Assembly (NCBI RefSeq): GCF_038502225.1
Contig: NC_091311.1
Coordinates: 36,612,084-36,676,083, forward strand
DNA length: 64,000 bases
Origin: Cherax quadricarinatus
Lineage: Eukaryota; Arthropoda; Malacostraca; Decapoda; Parastacidae
Direction: 5' to 3'
Positions 34,312-44,639 of this stretch are shown piece by piece (the stretch's first letter is position 1; every line of letters begins with the position of its first letter). A program made the position numbers and the translations under genes. The notes beneath the pieces are model-generated. The model made no database searches. It had not been told where the DNA came from and saw only the letters and a program-made list of their open reading frames with translations.

Positions 34312-34708
34312 TAATTATCTTTCTCCCTCATTCTATATCTTTTAATCTGTCTCTTTTTCTATCTGTCTGTCTATCTCTGTCTCACATGTACACATAAATG
34401 CAAGTATACATAGTATAAATTACCTAGGATAACCCAAGAAATCCAGACAAAGTGCTGTACTCCGCTTGAAGATGTGAGTAAAAGTGATGACGCAGTCTTG
34501 TGGCTCTCTGAGACAGAGAGCTATACGAATAGACAGATAGGGAGCTTGACAGACAGACAAATAGACAGAAATGTTAGTATACCAGCAAAAACAAAGGGAG
34601 AGCGATGTTCATGTAATCTTTTGGTATCGGCTACACCCTCATTTACCCTCATCAAACGTCAGCACTTATCAGATGTTATCTCCCCTTATCTTGTTACTGT
34701 CATGGGTG
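34312..34708. repeat. Direct repeat, second copy
   Basis: Partner of 33279-33637 with moderate divergence and an extra roughly 40 bp near 34610-34645. Confidence 0.85.
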
Positions 34709-34717
34709 AACATTTAT

Positions 34718-34950
34718 TATTACATATTATTATTATTATTACGTATTATTATTATTATTATGTATTATTATTATTATTATGTATTATTGTTATTATTACG
34801 TATTATTCTTCTTCTTCCTCCTCCTCCTCTTCTTCCTCCTCCTCTTCTTCTTCCTCCTCCTCCTCCTCTTCTTCCTCCTCCTCCTCCTCCTCCTCCTCTT
34901 CCTCCTCCTCCTCTGCCTCCTCCTCCTCTTCCTCCTCCTCCTCCTCCATT
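34718..34950. repeat. (ATT)n followed by (CTT/CCT)n microsatellite
   Basis: (ATT) units with ACGT interruptions to about 34804, then polypyrimidine to 34950. The minus strand codes poly-Glu or poly-Gly across it, running into the transposase remnant. Confidence 0.9.
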
Positions 34951-34954
34951 CTTG

Positions 34955-35287
34955 GAACAAGTTTGAAGAGCTTGTAGTTCATAATCACTATCACTATCAT
35001 CACCAATGCTCACATCTGAGTCTGGGATTTGGGAAAATAGGAGTTTCCTCTTTGATTCTGGTACAACTGAACGTGAACAAGACGGCCCAGCACCAGATGT
35101 GGAAAGCTGTGGGTTGTCTGGGTTTTCTTCACTATTACCCATATTATGGTCCATTAGTTTCAGTCGAAACCTCACCAGAACTTTGAAACTCATCTTCACT
35201 GTCACTTCCATCTGTATTAGAACTGTCACTGGGGAACAAAAGTGTCCCAATTCGCCAAGGAGTGAGGAACTTCTTACCGCCAGGCAT
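34955..35287 (-). pseudogene. piggyBac-like transposase N-terminal remnant
   Basis: Starts ATG at 35287 (MPGGKKFLTPWRIGTLLFP) with an acidic stretch (DGSDSEDEFQSS), reaching TAA at 35144. A +1 shift restores a second frame with STSGAGPSCSRS and PESKRKLLFSQIPDSD, then DDSDSDYEL. Acidic, Ser-rich N-termini are usual in piggyBac transposases. The catalytic domain is missing, replaced by microsatellite DNA. Identification rests mainly on its place between TTAA-flanked terminal repeats. Confidence 0.5.
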
Positions 35288-36300
35288 GGTGGACATTGTG
35301 TACTATGATGGCATTCCCACAATGCACCACTGGGTCCCAGATTTTTTTCCTACTGCGCACACCCACCACACAGACCCATTCTCTCACATCTAGGCCTATC
35401 AGCCTTTTCCTGCGAGATTTGACAGTGCTAGAATTTATGCGTACTAGTACGTCAAAAACCCCTACGCGTAAGACGTTCTAGTACGACCAAAACCCTCAAA
35501 GGGTTAAAACATACTGGTCGGTGATTTGAGCTAACACATGAAGGATCTACTGGAAATTATCTACCCGAGTAATATGTGATTTGATTGATACAAAAGTATA
35601 ACTTGCGTGTTGAAGAAACCGGTGACTGCTGGCAACTCCTACAATGACGAACGGTCGACCTCAACCCTTGTTTATCAATCGCTGTATCTAGCTTTTCTAT
35701 TTTTTTTTTTTTATTTTTTTTTTTCCGTCTCCACCACAATAAATGCTATATTATCACTATAGTTGACTGGTGGAAATTTTGGAGGAAGGACGCTTTTTCT
35801 GTAGTAATAATTGCTTCTCGTAGTGTATATTGCGACCGCTGGTAACTACAGGTTATATGAAATTCACAGTATACGTCTGGTATAATGGTCTTTTAAAATA
35901 ATGGGCAAAATCCACTGGTTAAGTTGTACTGTTAACCCCTTTTAGTTTCTGTGTTTATTGTAAAATTGGATTTACAGTACTATAAAGTATATAGTAAGTA
36001 CTTAAGTTTTTTTTTTTTTTTTTTTTTTTTTGCTATTTTTTTAGCATTTTTATTTACCAGACACACGGGCAATCCATTAGTTTGTTTATCGAGGGCTTAC
36101 TGTACTTTCTTAATCTAAATAACACTCTCAGCACTTATGTGCATGTACAGCACTGCAGTATTTCTACCTATAAAGCAACAATGAATGACCTAAACTTTGA
36201 AATAAAAGTAATAAAAATAAAAAATATTAGTAATAAATAATAATAATAGAATTTTGCATACACTGACACAAAACTGTGCTTGCTTTCAGTAAAAAGAAAA

Positions 36301-36345
36301 TTTATTATTATAATCAAAACTAAGAGCTAAACCCACAAGGATCAT
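36301..36345 (-). mobile_element. Tail-only insertion of LINE E (45 bp)
   Basis: TTATTATTATAATCAAAACT...CCACAAGG matches the 3' end of LINE E at 38325. It is flanked by a perfect 12-bp duplication GTAAAAAGAAAA (36289-36300 and 36346-36357). Confidence 0.8.
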
Positions 36346-36541
36346 GTAAAAAGAAAAAAAAATACCAGATTCAAAGTTACATAGGAAAAGTAGGCTGCAA
36401 CACATGGTGTTCTCTGTAAATCTACAAAGAAAAAGCCTTAAATACTTTAATCATAGCAGATAGTGATTAAATGTACCTTAATCATAGCAGATACTGATTG
36501 TCAATGAGAAAACAATGGCAGCAAAAATAAAGAATAACACA

Positions 36542-36580
<39 letters not shown>

Positions 36581-36646
36581 AATTTTGGCCATGAAGAATG
36601 ACTTGCCAGCATCTCATTGGAAGGCTCAAATCTGTTTAGTGATAAA

Positions 36647-36689
36647 TTATTATTATAATCATAACTAAGCACTAAACCCACAAGGGTCA
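36647..36689 (-). mobile_element. Tail-only insertion of LINE E (43 bp)
   Basis: Same tail sequence. The flanks TTTAGTGATAAA (36635) and TTTACTAATAAA (36690) agree at 10 of 12 positions, an older target duplication. Confidence 0.65.
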
Positions 36690-36732
36690 TTTACTAATAA
36701 AGGGCATACATTATTTATTTTATGAACATTAA

Positions 36733-37804
36733 CCCTTTGAGGGTCGACAGGCCCTCTCCGAAACTCGTTCTCAGGGTCGGCCAAATTTAAAAAAAAAAAA
36801 ATTATTTTTTCTTATGAAAAGATAGAGAATCTTTTCCCGATCATAAAGACACCAAAAGTTTGAAATTTGATAGAAAACTTACGAAATTATGCTCTCGCAA
36901 AGTTAGCGGTCTCGGCGATGTTTACGCATCGGCGATTTTGCCCACTTTGAGCCCCATTTTCGGCCAATTTTGCTGTACTAGTCGACAAAAAACATGAATA
37001 TTTCGCTAGAACTCCATTTTTTTCTATCGAATGGGTGCAAGAAACCACCCATTTATGAAATTCAATTATCCAGTACAGTGGTCAGAATTTAGCAATTTTG
37101 CCAATTTCACACAAATTTCAAAAGATGCCAATTTCTGAATAGGGTCCAGAATAAACAAGAAAGACATTCCTGGCACTAAAATGACATTTCCTCTAGTCAT
37201 TAGTCACGTCTCAAGGCCCCTCTTATATTCTTTTGCTTTCCATTTTGAATTTTTATTCTCACAAAAAATATAAGATTTACTGTTATGCAGACTACTGCAT
37301 TAGTGTAAAAAATGGTATAAATATTATTGGTGCACTGGTGAAAGAATATTAGACTCACCAGTTGACGTGTATTGCACGCTTGGCACGATTTGTTTACTTT
37401 TGAAGTTTGGTAAAAATCGAACATTTCTGCTACTTTGAGCTCAATTTCAAGGCACCTTTTATTGTAAAACCAGCCAAAATCATCTCAATTTCTGTAATAT
37501 GTCTTCCATTCTATGAAATGAGACCAAGAAAACTAGAATACAACAATAAATACCATACGAAAATACACTGCAAAGTCGCTGTTTTATTCCAAAAACACGG
37601 TCAAAGTTTTTTTTTTCTCATTATGCACTGTCTGCTGCAGGATTTTTTTTAGACTGTGCACACTGACCACATAGACCCATTCTTTCACATGAAGGCCTAC
37701 CAGCTTTCTCCCACTAGATTTGAGGCCGCTAGAATTTATGCGTACTAGTACGTCAAAAACCCCTACGCGTAAGACGTACTAGTACGACGAAAACCCTCAA
37801 AGGG
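36733..37804 (+). mobile_element. piggyBac-like MITE P2
   Basis: Complete 1072-bp non-autonomous element: CCCTTTGAGGGTCG at the left, CCCTCAAAGGG at the right, TTAA on both sides (36729-36732 and 37805-37808). The ends and left arm match P1. No coding capacity is seen. Confidence 0.88.
37741..37786. repeat. Subterminal double palindrome in P2
   Basis: Perfect 14-bp inverted arms CGTACTAGTACGTC (37741-37754) and GACGTACTAGTACG (37773-37786). Each arm contains the self-complementary CGTACTAGTACG. The same structure occurs in P1 (35440-35485) with one mismatch. Possible transposase-binding sites. Confidence 0.85.
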
Positions 37805-37808
37805 TTAA

Positions 37809-37958
37809 AAACTAAATCACAATGAATAAATTTTAGCTTTGTGCATTGGTTTCTAGAAACTGGGAGTATCCCTGAATCTTGCAGTTTATTGGCTAAGGTT
37901 CAGCAGAAAGTATAGGAAATTCACATACTTTTTATATAATATAGGAGGTAGCCATTCC
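37809..37958. other. No feature seen
   Basis: Short AT-rich interval between P2 and the SINE-like element, with no recognisable structure. Confidence 0.5.
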
Positions 37959-38147
37959 ATGGGGAAGTGGAACAGAATTCTTCCTCTGTAAGCCATGCGT
38001 GTCATAAGAGGCGACTAAAAGGCCAGGAGCAAGGGGCTAGAAACCCCTTCTCCTGTATATATTACTAAATTTAAAAGGAGAAACTTTCGTTTGTCCTCTT
38101 GGGCCACCCCACCTCAGTGGGATACGGCTGGAGCGTTGAAAGAAAGA
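37959..38147 (+). mobile_element. SINE-like element related to RTE LINE
   Basis: About 190 bp. The head (37960-38070) matches the RTE LINE 5' UTR at 62826-62930. The tail (GGGCCACCCC...GTGGGATACGGCTGG) matches the hairpin in the RTE LINE 3' UTR. The flanks AGGAGGTAGCCAtTCCAT (37943-37960) and AGGAGGTAGCCAcTCCAT (38149-38166) are an 18-bp duplication with one mismatch. No pol III boxes were convincingly seen. Confidence 0.7.
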
Positions 38148-38324
38148 CAGGAGGTAGCCACTCCATATCCTATGTTATATTATGGTATAAGGTGTTACAA
38201 TACTGTAGTTGCATTCTGTTATGCTTCTTAACTCACTAAAATGGCTTATTGCTTTTTTTAATTAAAGTTTTTGTATAAACTTCAGAAATTTATTTTATCC
38301 TTTTTATTTGAAGAAAAACACATT
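38148..38324. other. No feature seen apart from the target duplication
   Basis: Right copy of the SINE target duplication, then AT-rich DNA up to the tail of LINE E. Confidence 0.5.
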
Positions 38325-40460
38325 ATTATTATAATCAAAAAGAAGCGCTAAGCCACAAGGACTATACAGCGCTGCAGGGCAGGAAGGAAGCGAGGGCATC
38401 AGGTGGCAAAAGGGAGATGGATGAGCAACAGGTTACGGATAACAGCGGGGCAGTGGATGGTGAAAGGGTAAAGGGCAGCAAGAGACTGAACCAGAAAGGG
38501 CTGAGGGGAGTGCGAAAAGTATCATCAGAGTTTGTGGAGTAAATCAGTCGTTGTCAAGAAGTCAATGAGAGAGTCAGGATTAAAGGAGGGTCCATCAGCA
38601 AGAAGGGAAGGTAAAGAGAGAGTAGTAGAACGAAGACGACGTTGGAGGTAAATTCTGCGTGCTCGTTGATAGAGAGGGCAGTCTAACAGAATGTGGCTAA
38701 TCGATACTGGAACTTGACACTGCTCACAGAGAGGAACAGGGTGCCTCTCCATGAGATACCCATGAGTAAGACGAGTGTGGCCAATGCGAAGGCGGGAGAG
38801 AGTGGTCTCCCAACCTCGGCACTGATGACAAGAAGACGGCCAGTAACCTATGCTCGGTTTAATAGAATGAAGTTTGTTACCGAGCAGAGTTGACCAACGT
38901 TGTTGCCAACGGGTGCGAAGGTGGGTAGCTATTGCAGCAAAATAGTCCAGAAATGGAACACCTCGATAGGAAATTGGTAGGTCATAAACTGCTGACCGCG
39001 CAGCAGTGTCTGCCTGTTCATTGCCCTGTACGTCGACATGACCAGGGACCCAACAAAAAACAATATCTTTATGTTTGGTAGAGATACGGCGTAGCCAAAG
39101 TTGGATACGGAGAACTAGGGGATGAGATGTATCAAATTTTCGTATAGCCTGTAGAGCACTAAGGGAGTCTGAGACTACTACAAATGATGACACAGGCATA
39201 GATGCGATACGAATAAGTGCTGCAAGAATGGCATACAGTTCAGCAGTAAAAATGCTAGCTGAAGATAGTAAATGCCCTCGTACGACGCTGTCCGGAAACA
39301 CTGCTGCGAATCCGACGCCGTCTGAAGACTTAGAGCCATCTGTGTACACAGCGGTGGCATGAGAATGGGAGTGGAAGTGATCAAGAAAAAGAGAGCGGGA
39401 AGCCACCGTAGGCAGTTGAGCTTTCGAGCAAGGGAGTGAGAAAGAACAGACCCGAACAGCTGGAACTTCCCAGGGGGGTAGGGAAAAGTGAGATGCTACA
39501 TGAACATATAAAGGTGGTAACTGAAGGGAAGACAAGAGTGAAAGTAGGCGAAGAGAAAAGGGACGGAGCAAACAGGGGCGGCGAACGAATAAAGAATGTC
39601 TACTAATATCGGTGACCATTCTATAAATGGAAGGATTGTGTAGATCGTGAGAGCGTACATAGTAACGAAGGCAATGGGCATCACGGCGATCAGACAAGGA
39701 TGGAACATTTGCTTCTGTAGAGGCTCTCAACAGGGGAAGAGCGAAAAGCACCAAGGCACAAACGTAAGCCTTGGTGATGGATAGAGTTAAGGCTAGAGAG
39801 AGTAGCAGGAGAGGCCGCGGAATAAATCTGGTCACCATAATCTCGTTTCGATAAAACGAGGGCTGAATGTAGGCGAAGCAGAGTTCGACGATCAGCTCCC
39901 CAGGAAAGATGAGCAAGGGTTTTAAGAAGGTTTAGCCGGCTGTGACAAGTTGCCTTCAGAGAGGTAATGTGAGGTTTCCAGGTTAACCGACGGTCAAAGA
40001 GAAGGCCTAGAAACCTGACTGTATCACGTTCGGGGATACGGGAGCCATAGAGATACAAAGGATGATCGGAGATAACAGAGCGTCTAGTGAAAGTAATTTG
40101 GTGAGTTTTGGTACTTGAAAATTTAAACCCATGTGTGGTGGCCCAAGTGGAAACACGGTCGACCGCATGCTGGAGAGAAACTGCAATAAGGTGACAGTCA
40201 GCGCCTGCACAAGCAATAGCGAAGTCATCAACATAGAGTGATGACCAAATATTGGGTGGAAGAACAGAGGCCAAATCATTTATAGCAAGGAGAAAAAGTG
40301 TTGTGCTTAGAGCACATCCCTGAGGGACACCTTCAGCTTGGACGAAGTCCGGGGAAAGAACATTATTTACTCGAACACGGAAATGTCTGTCAGTTAAAAA
40401 GTTCTTAAGGAAGGATGGTAGATTGCCTCGGAGGCCTAAGGAATGGGCCTGGGCCAAAAT

Positions 40461-40492
<32 letters not shown>

Positions 40493-40841
40493 TAATTTGA
40501 GCACACTTACAGAGGTACAAAAAAAAATACAGATAAGAGCAGCATGCCAAAGCCACTTATACTATGCATAGCATTACGGGCTGGCTTAAAATTAACTTAA
40601 GATTAACTAAGCAATGATGAAATCAGTGAAAAACATTAATGTAAACTGATTACTATAAAGCACAAGTGAGTATTACAAAGACAGGTCATATGGTTGCATG
40701 CATTGTTGTAAATTCAGTAGAATGGAGTATTCTGTTAGGTAGTGAATTTAAAAAATAATAAAGTTAGATTGGGTTTTAGGTTTAACATTTATGTGATATA
40801 ATTGTGAGAAACATTTAAGATATACAATTTATAAGGTTCAG

Positions 40842-43796
40842 TTATTCAGTATTTATTTGGTTTTGGGTGAGTAAGTGATCTTTGAGAAGAGACTTGAATT
40901 TATAAACAGGTAGTGTTTCTTTTATATTTACAGGTAATGAATTCCAGATTTTAGGGCCTTTTATGTGCATTGAGTTTTTGCATAGCGTGAGATGGACACG
41001 AGGAATATCAAAGAGTGATCTGTGCCTTGTGTTATGGTCATGTGTTCTGTTGAGGTTGGCAAGGAGATGTTTGAGGGGAGGGTTAATATCAGAGTTGAGT
41101 GTTCTATGTATGTAATAGGTGCAGTAATAAGTATGGATGTTTTGTATGGTGAGTAGGTTGAGTGTATTGAATATTGGTGGAGTGTGCTGCCTGTAGTGAG
41201 AATTTGTTATCATTCTAACTGCAGCCTTTTGTTGGGTAATTAGTGGTCTGAGATGGTTACTTGTTGTTGAGCCCCATGCACAAATTCCATAGGTGAGATA
41301 GGGGTAAATAAGAGAGTGATATAGGGCCAGGAGGGCTGACTGTGGAGCATAGTACCGTATCTTCGATAGTATGCCTACAGTCTTGGAAATTTTCTTAGAA
41401 ATTTGTTGTATATGTGTATGAAATTTGAGTCTATTATCAAGGTGGATTCCTAAGAATTTTCCCTCTGTTAGCTTTGTGATAGGTGATCCGTTTATCATTA
41501 TGTTAAGAGGGACATCTGTAGCTCTGTTACCAAACTGAATGAAGTAGGTTTTGTCAATGTTTAGTGTAAGTTTGTTAGTACTCATCCAGGTAGATATTTT
41601 CTGTAATTCGGTATTTACAGTATTGGCTAGCGTGACTGGGCTCGGGTGGGAGAAGACGTATGTTGTGTCATCAGCAAATAGTGTGGGTTTGAGTAATTGA
41701 GAAGCATTTGGTAGGTCATTTATGTATAGGAGAAAGAGAAGAGGGCCAAGGACACTTCCCTGTGGGACACCAACTGTAATTGGTTGTGCAGAAGAGTTTG
41801 CCCCATTTGCGTACACATATTGGCTTCTGTTGCTGAGGTATGACTTGAGGTAGTTGAGGGAGTGCCCTCTTATACCATAGTGTGATAATTTTACGTGGAG
41901 CAAGTCATGGTCAACTGTATCAAAAGCTTTACGTAAGTCAATGAAGATCCCCAGTGGGACTTCTTTTTTCTCTATTGCAGTGTATATATGTTCTAGCATG
42001 TGTATAATAGCATCATTAGTATTTTTATTAGGCCTGAATCCAAATTGGCAGGGGTTGAGTATGTTTTGGGAGATAAGGTAGGAGTAGATTCGTTTATGAA
42101 TTAATTTTTCGAAGATTTTTGAGAGAGGGTGTAAGTTGGATATTGGCCTATAGTTATTCAACTCTGTTTGGTCTCCTCCTTTGTGGATCGGGGTGACCCT
42201 TGCTATTTTGAGTACTGTAGGGAAGGTGGAGGATTCAATGGATTTGTTAAAGAGTGTTGCAATGATTGGTGATAGCACTTGTGACACTTTTTTGTATATA
42301 AAGGGTGGTAAGGTATTTAAATCTCCTGCCTTGTTTTTTAGTGCGTTGATAATAAGGGAGACTTCGTATGGGTTAGTCGGAGCTAGGAACAGTGTGTTCG
42401 GGTAGTTGCCGGTGAGGTAGTCATTTGGTGGGGTATCTGAGCTTGGGATTTTATTGGCAAGGTTTTGTCCTATAGTGGAGAAGAAATCATTGAGTCTGTT
42501 TGCTGTTTCTGTTGGTGGGAGTTGGGGTTCATCTGATTTTGCTAATTTTATTTCGCTATTTCGTGATATCTTTTTTGTTCCCAGAATTTCTGATAGGGTT
42601 TTCCAGGTCTTTTTTATATCACCTCGTAAGTTGGATAATCTGTTCTCATAATACAATTTTTTTGCCCTTCTTATCAGGCTGGTTAGGATTGACGAGTAAC
42701 GTTTTGTTTGGTCTCTGGTTATGTGACCCATTCTGTACTGTTTTTCATATTGGTGTTTTGTATTTATGGATTTGAGAATGCTGGGTGTTAGCCAGGGACT
42801 GTTCAGTCTCTTAGCTGTCATCTGCTTAGTTTTTTTAGGGCAGTGCTTGTTATAGAGGTATTGAGTCTTTTTTAGAAAATTATTAATACATTCGTCAATA
42901 TCTGTATTGATTTCTAGCTCAGTGTGCCAATCAATGTTTGCTAATGCTGTTGTGAAGTTATTAATGGCTGCCTCATTGTGAAGTCTGAAGGTGACTTTAG
43001 TAGTGTCTTGGGGTAATTTACCAAGAGTTGTTATGAGGAAAGTAGGGTAGTGGTCTGTGGTATTATCTGTAATTATGCCTGATTTTAAAGGGGATATGGT
43101 GTTGGTCCAGATGTGGTCAAGTAGGGAAACACTAGTCTCTGTAACTCTTGTAGGTTTTGTTACTGTTGGTAGCAACATACAGTTACTCATTGTGTTTGTG
43201 AATTCAGTAACGTGTGGGTCCTGGTCTTGCAGGAGATTTATATTGAAGTCACCTGAGAGTAGTAAGTGATCTTTGTTCATGCGTGCATCAGTTATCATAC
43301 TTCCTAGGTTTTGACTAAATTGGCTAATGTTTGACTGTGGAACTCTGTAGATGTTTATCAATGTGAGAGGTTTTCGTAGGTATTTGGATTTGAATTTGGC
43401 TATTATATATTCCCCATGTTCATCTCTTGTGCAAGTATTAGTGATACATTCTAGTTGGTCTGAGTAGTATATGGCTGTGCCACCCCCTTGTTGGTCTGGC
43501 CTACAGTTGTGTATGGCTGTGTAACCAGGAATGGTATAGACATCTGTAGTATCAGGCTTTAGCCAGGTTTCAGTTAGTGTAATGATGGACATATTGGCAT
43601 GTAAGGAATTTAGTAATGCTATGAGGTCATCGTAATGCTTGCTTAAAGATCTGATATTGTAGTTAAAGATAGTTATGTTGTTGTTGGCACTGAGAAGTGT
43701 CTTTGATTGTTCTGCAGTGTAGTAATTACAGTAACTGTTTGATTCATTTAAGTCATTAAATAAGAGGTTGGTATCTGGATCAATGCTTGTAATCAT
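40842..43796 (-). CDS. Intact ORF2 protein of LINE D2 (984 aa)
   Basis: Uninterrupted 984-codon frame starting MITSIDPDTNLL. The APE-type endonuclease spans about residues 42-270, with NIRSL near 48, LTETWLKP (Glu near 76), SGDFNINLL near 181, and a DHIWTN...TDHYP end. The reverse transcriptase spans about 440-780: ARVTPIHKGGDQ, NNYRPISNLHPLSKIFEK, FIDLRKAFDTVDHDLL, GVPQGSVLGPLLFLLYINDL, FADDT at 706-710. A C-terminal domain of about 200 residues ends GPKIWNSLPVNIKETLPVYK. All catalytic motifs I can see are present. The spacer upstream is non-coding. Clade (L2 or Jockey group) needs a tree. Confidence 0.92.
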   Translation of the reverse strand: MITSIDPDTNLLFNDLNESNSYCNYYTAEQSKTLLSANNNITIFNYNIRSLSKHYDDLIALLNSLHANMSIITLTETWLKPDTTDVYTIPGYTAIHNCRPDQQGGGTAIYYSDQLECITNTCTRDEHGEYIIAKFKSKYLRKPLTLINIYRVPQSNISQFSQNLGSMITDARMNKDHLLLSGDFNINLLQDQDPHVTEFTNTMSNCMLLPTVTKPTRVTETSVSLLDHIWTNTISPLKSGIITDNTTDHYPTFLITTLGKLPQDTTKVTFRLHNEAAINNFTTALANIDWHTELEINTDIDECINNFLKKTQYLYNKHCPKKTKQMTAKRLNSPWLTPSILKSINTKHQYEKQYRMGHITRDQTKRYSSILTSLIRRAKKLYYENRLSNLRGDIKKTWKTLSEILGTKKISRNSEIKLAKSDEPQLPPTETANRLNDFFSTIGQNLANKIPSSDTPPNDYLTGNYPNTLFLAPTNPYEVSLIINALKNKAGDLNTLPPFIYKKVSQVLSPIIATLFNKSIESSTFPTVLKIARVTPIHKGGDQTELNNYRPISNLHPLSKIFEKLIHKRIYSYLISQNILNPCQFGFRPNKNTNDAIIHMLEHIYTAIEKKEVPLGIFIDLRKAFDTVDHDLLHVKLSHYGIRGHSLNYLKSYLSNRSQYVYANGANSSAQPITVGVPQGSVLGPLLFLLYINDLPNASQLLKPTLFADDTTYVFSHPSPVTLANTVNTELQKISTWMSTNKLTLNIDKTYFIQFGNRATDVPLNIMINGSPITKLTEGKFLGIHLDNRLKFHTHIQQISKKISKTVGILSKIRYYAPQSALLALYHSLIYPYLTYGICAWGSTTSNHLRPLITQQKAAVRMITNSHYRQHTPPIFNTLNLLTIQNIHTYYCTYYIHRTLNSDINPPLKHLLANLNRTHDHNTRHRSLFDIPRVHLTLCKNSMHIKGPKIWNSLPVNIKETLPVYKFKSLLKDHLLTQNQINTE

Positions 43797-43907
43797 AAGA
43801 TTTGTAGTGAATCTATAGTTAGAATTAAGTATAAAACAAAGTAAATAGTCTTAAGCTAAAAAATAGCACCTGAATTATTTAACAAATGTAAAATAATGAG
43901 CTAAGGT

Positions 43908-43941
<34 letters not shown>

Positions 43942-44639
43942 CTAAAATAAAGGAGACAATATAAAAGGGACTAGTACAAATAAAGTGATGATCAAATAAT
44001 GGAGCTTGGGAATATGATAGTAGGTAGTACTATAAAATAAATGAGCTTTGGAATATAATGCAAAATTGTGAACTTGTTCTACTTTAGCACCTGAGAATAG
44101 CACCTTGATTATTTTAACAATTGTGAATGTATAAGCTAGGGTAGTTATATAAAGCTAAAATAAGGGACTAAAATTAAGTAATGGTAAACAAAGTTAAATG
44201 GACAGATGGTCACTATGAAATAATATTGGTTTAGGAGTAAGATCTGATTTGTAATATTAGATAAATTGAGCAGTTTATTGCACAATAAAAGTAAAAAAAA
44301 TGAGGTAGTTGGTACTAGCTAGCAAAAGATAGTTTTGGTACTTGCAAAAAAGTAATTGGAATATACACTAATTGAATATACAATGTAAAGTGACTAAAAA
44401 AACAAGTAGTGATAAACAAAATTAAATGGACAGGTAAGAAAAAATGAATATTATTAATTTGGAGTAAGATTTGACTTTTAATTTAAAATTATGAGCAATT
44501 AATAGCAGTAAGAAAGTTATAGAGTATTGGAGGTAGTTGGCATTAGCTAGTGATGAAAAATAATAAAAATAATAATGTACAATATGATAGTAACGTACAC
44601 TATATGCACCACACGTATATATGTATTAAGGGCACTTAT
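43797..44639 (-). other. D2 inter-ORF spacer with tandem units
   Basis: AT-rich, containing T29 at 43910-43938. Two imperfect units about 228 bp apart (about 44165-44330 and 44393-44570) share 'ttaaatggacag', 'ggagtaagat' and 'gaggtagttggNattagctag'. The spacer separates ORF1 and ORF2 and matches 18667-18751 plus 21120-21551 in D1. Confidence 0.7.

Larger units (their letters stand above)
30803..35503 (-). mobile_element. piggyBac-like element P1 with nested insertions
   Basis: Terminal inverted repeats CCCTTTGAGGGT and ACCCTCAAAGGG lie between two TTAA sites (30799-30802 and 35504-35507), the TTAA signature of piggyBac. The left subterminal region matches P2. Inside are G1 (31137-33066), a 1-kb tandem duplication with polypyrimidine tracts, and a remnant of a transposase N-terminus (34955-35287). 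No DDD catalytic domain is present. Confidence 0.8.
35508..36732. other. Gene-free interval with homopolymers and micro-insertions
   Basis: No gene seen. It contains T25 at 36007-36031, A30 at 36548-36577, and two tail-only LINE E insertions described separately. Confidence 0.6.

Noticed and set aside
33535..34314. Long open frame (poly-Leu, poly-Pro or poly-Ser) across the pyrimidine tract
   Set aside because: All three frames are open because the repeat lacks stop-forming letters; composition explains it entirely.
38980..39360. Host RNase H gene
   Set aside because: It is continuous with LINE E RT and the CCHC-type C-terminus of I-superfamily LINEs.
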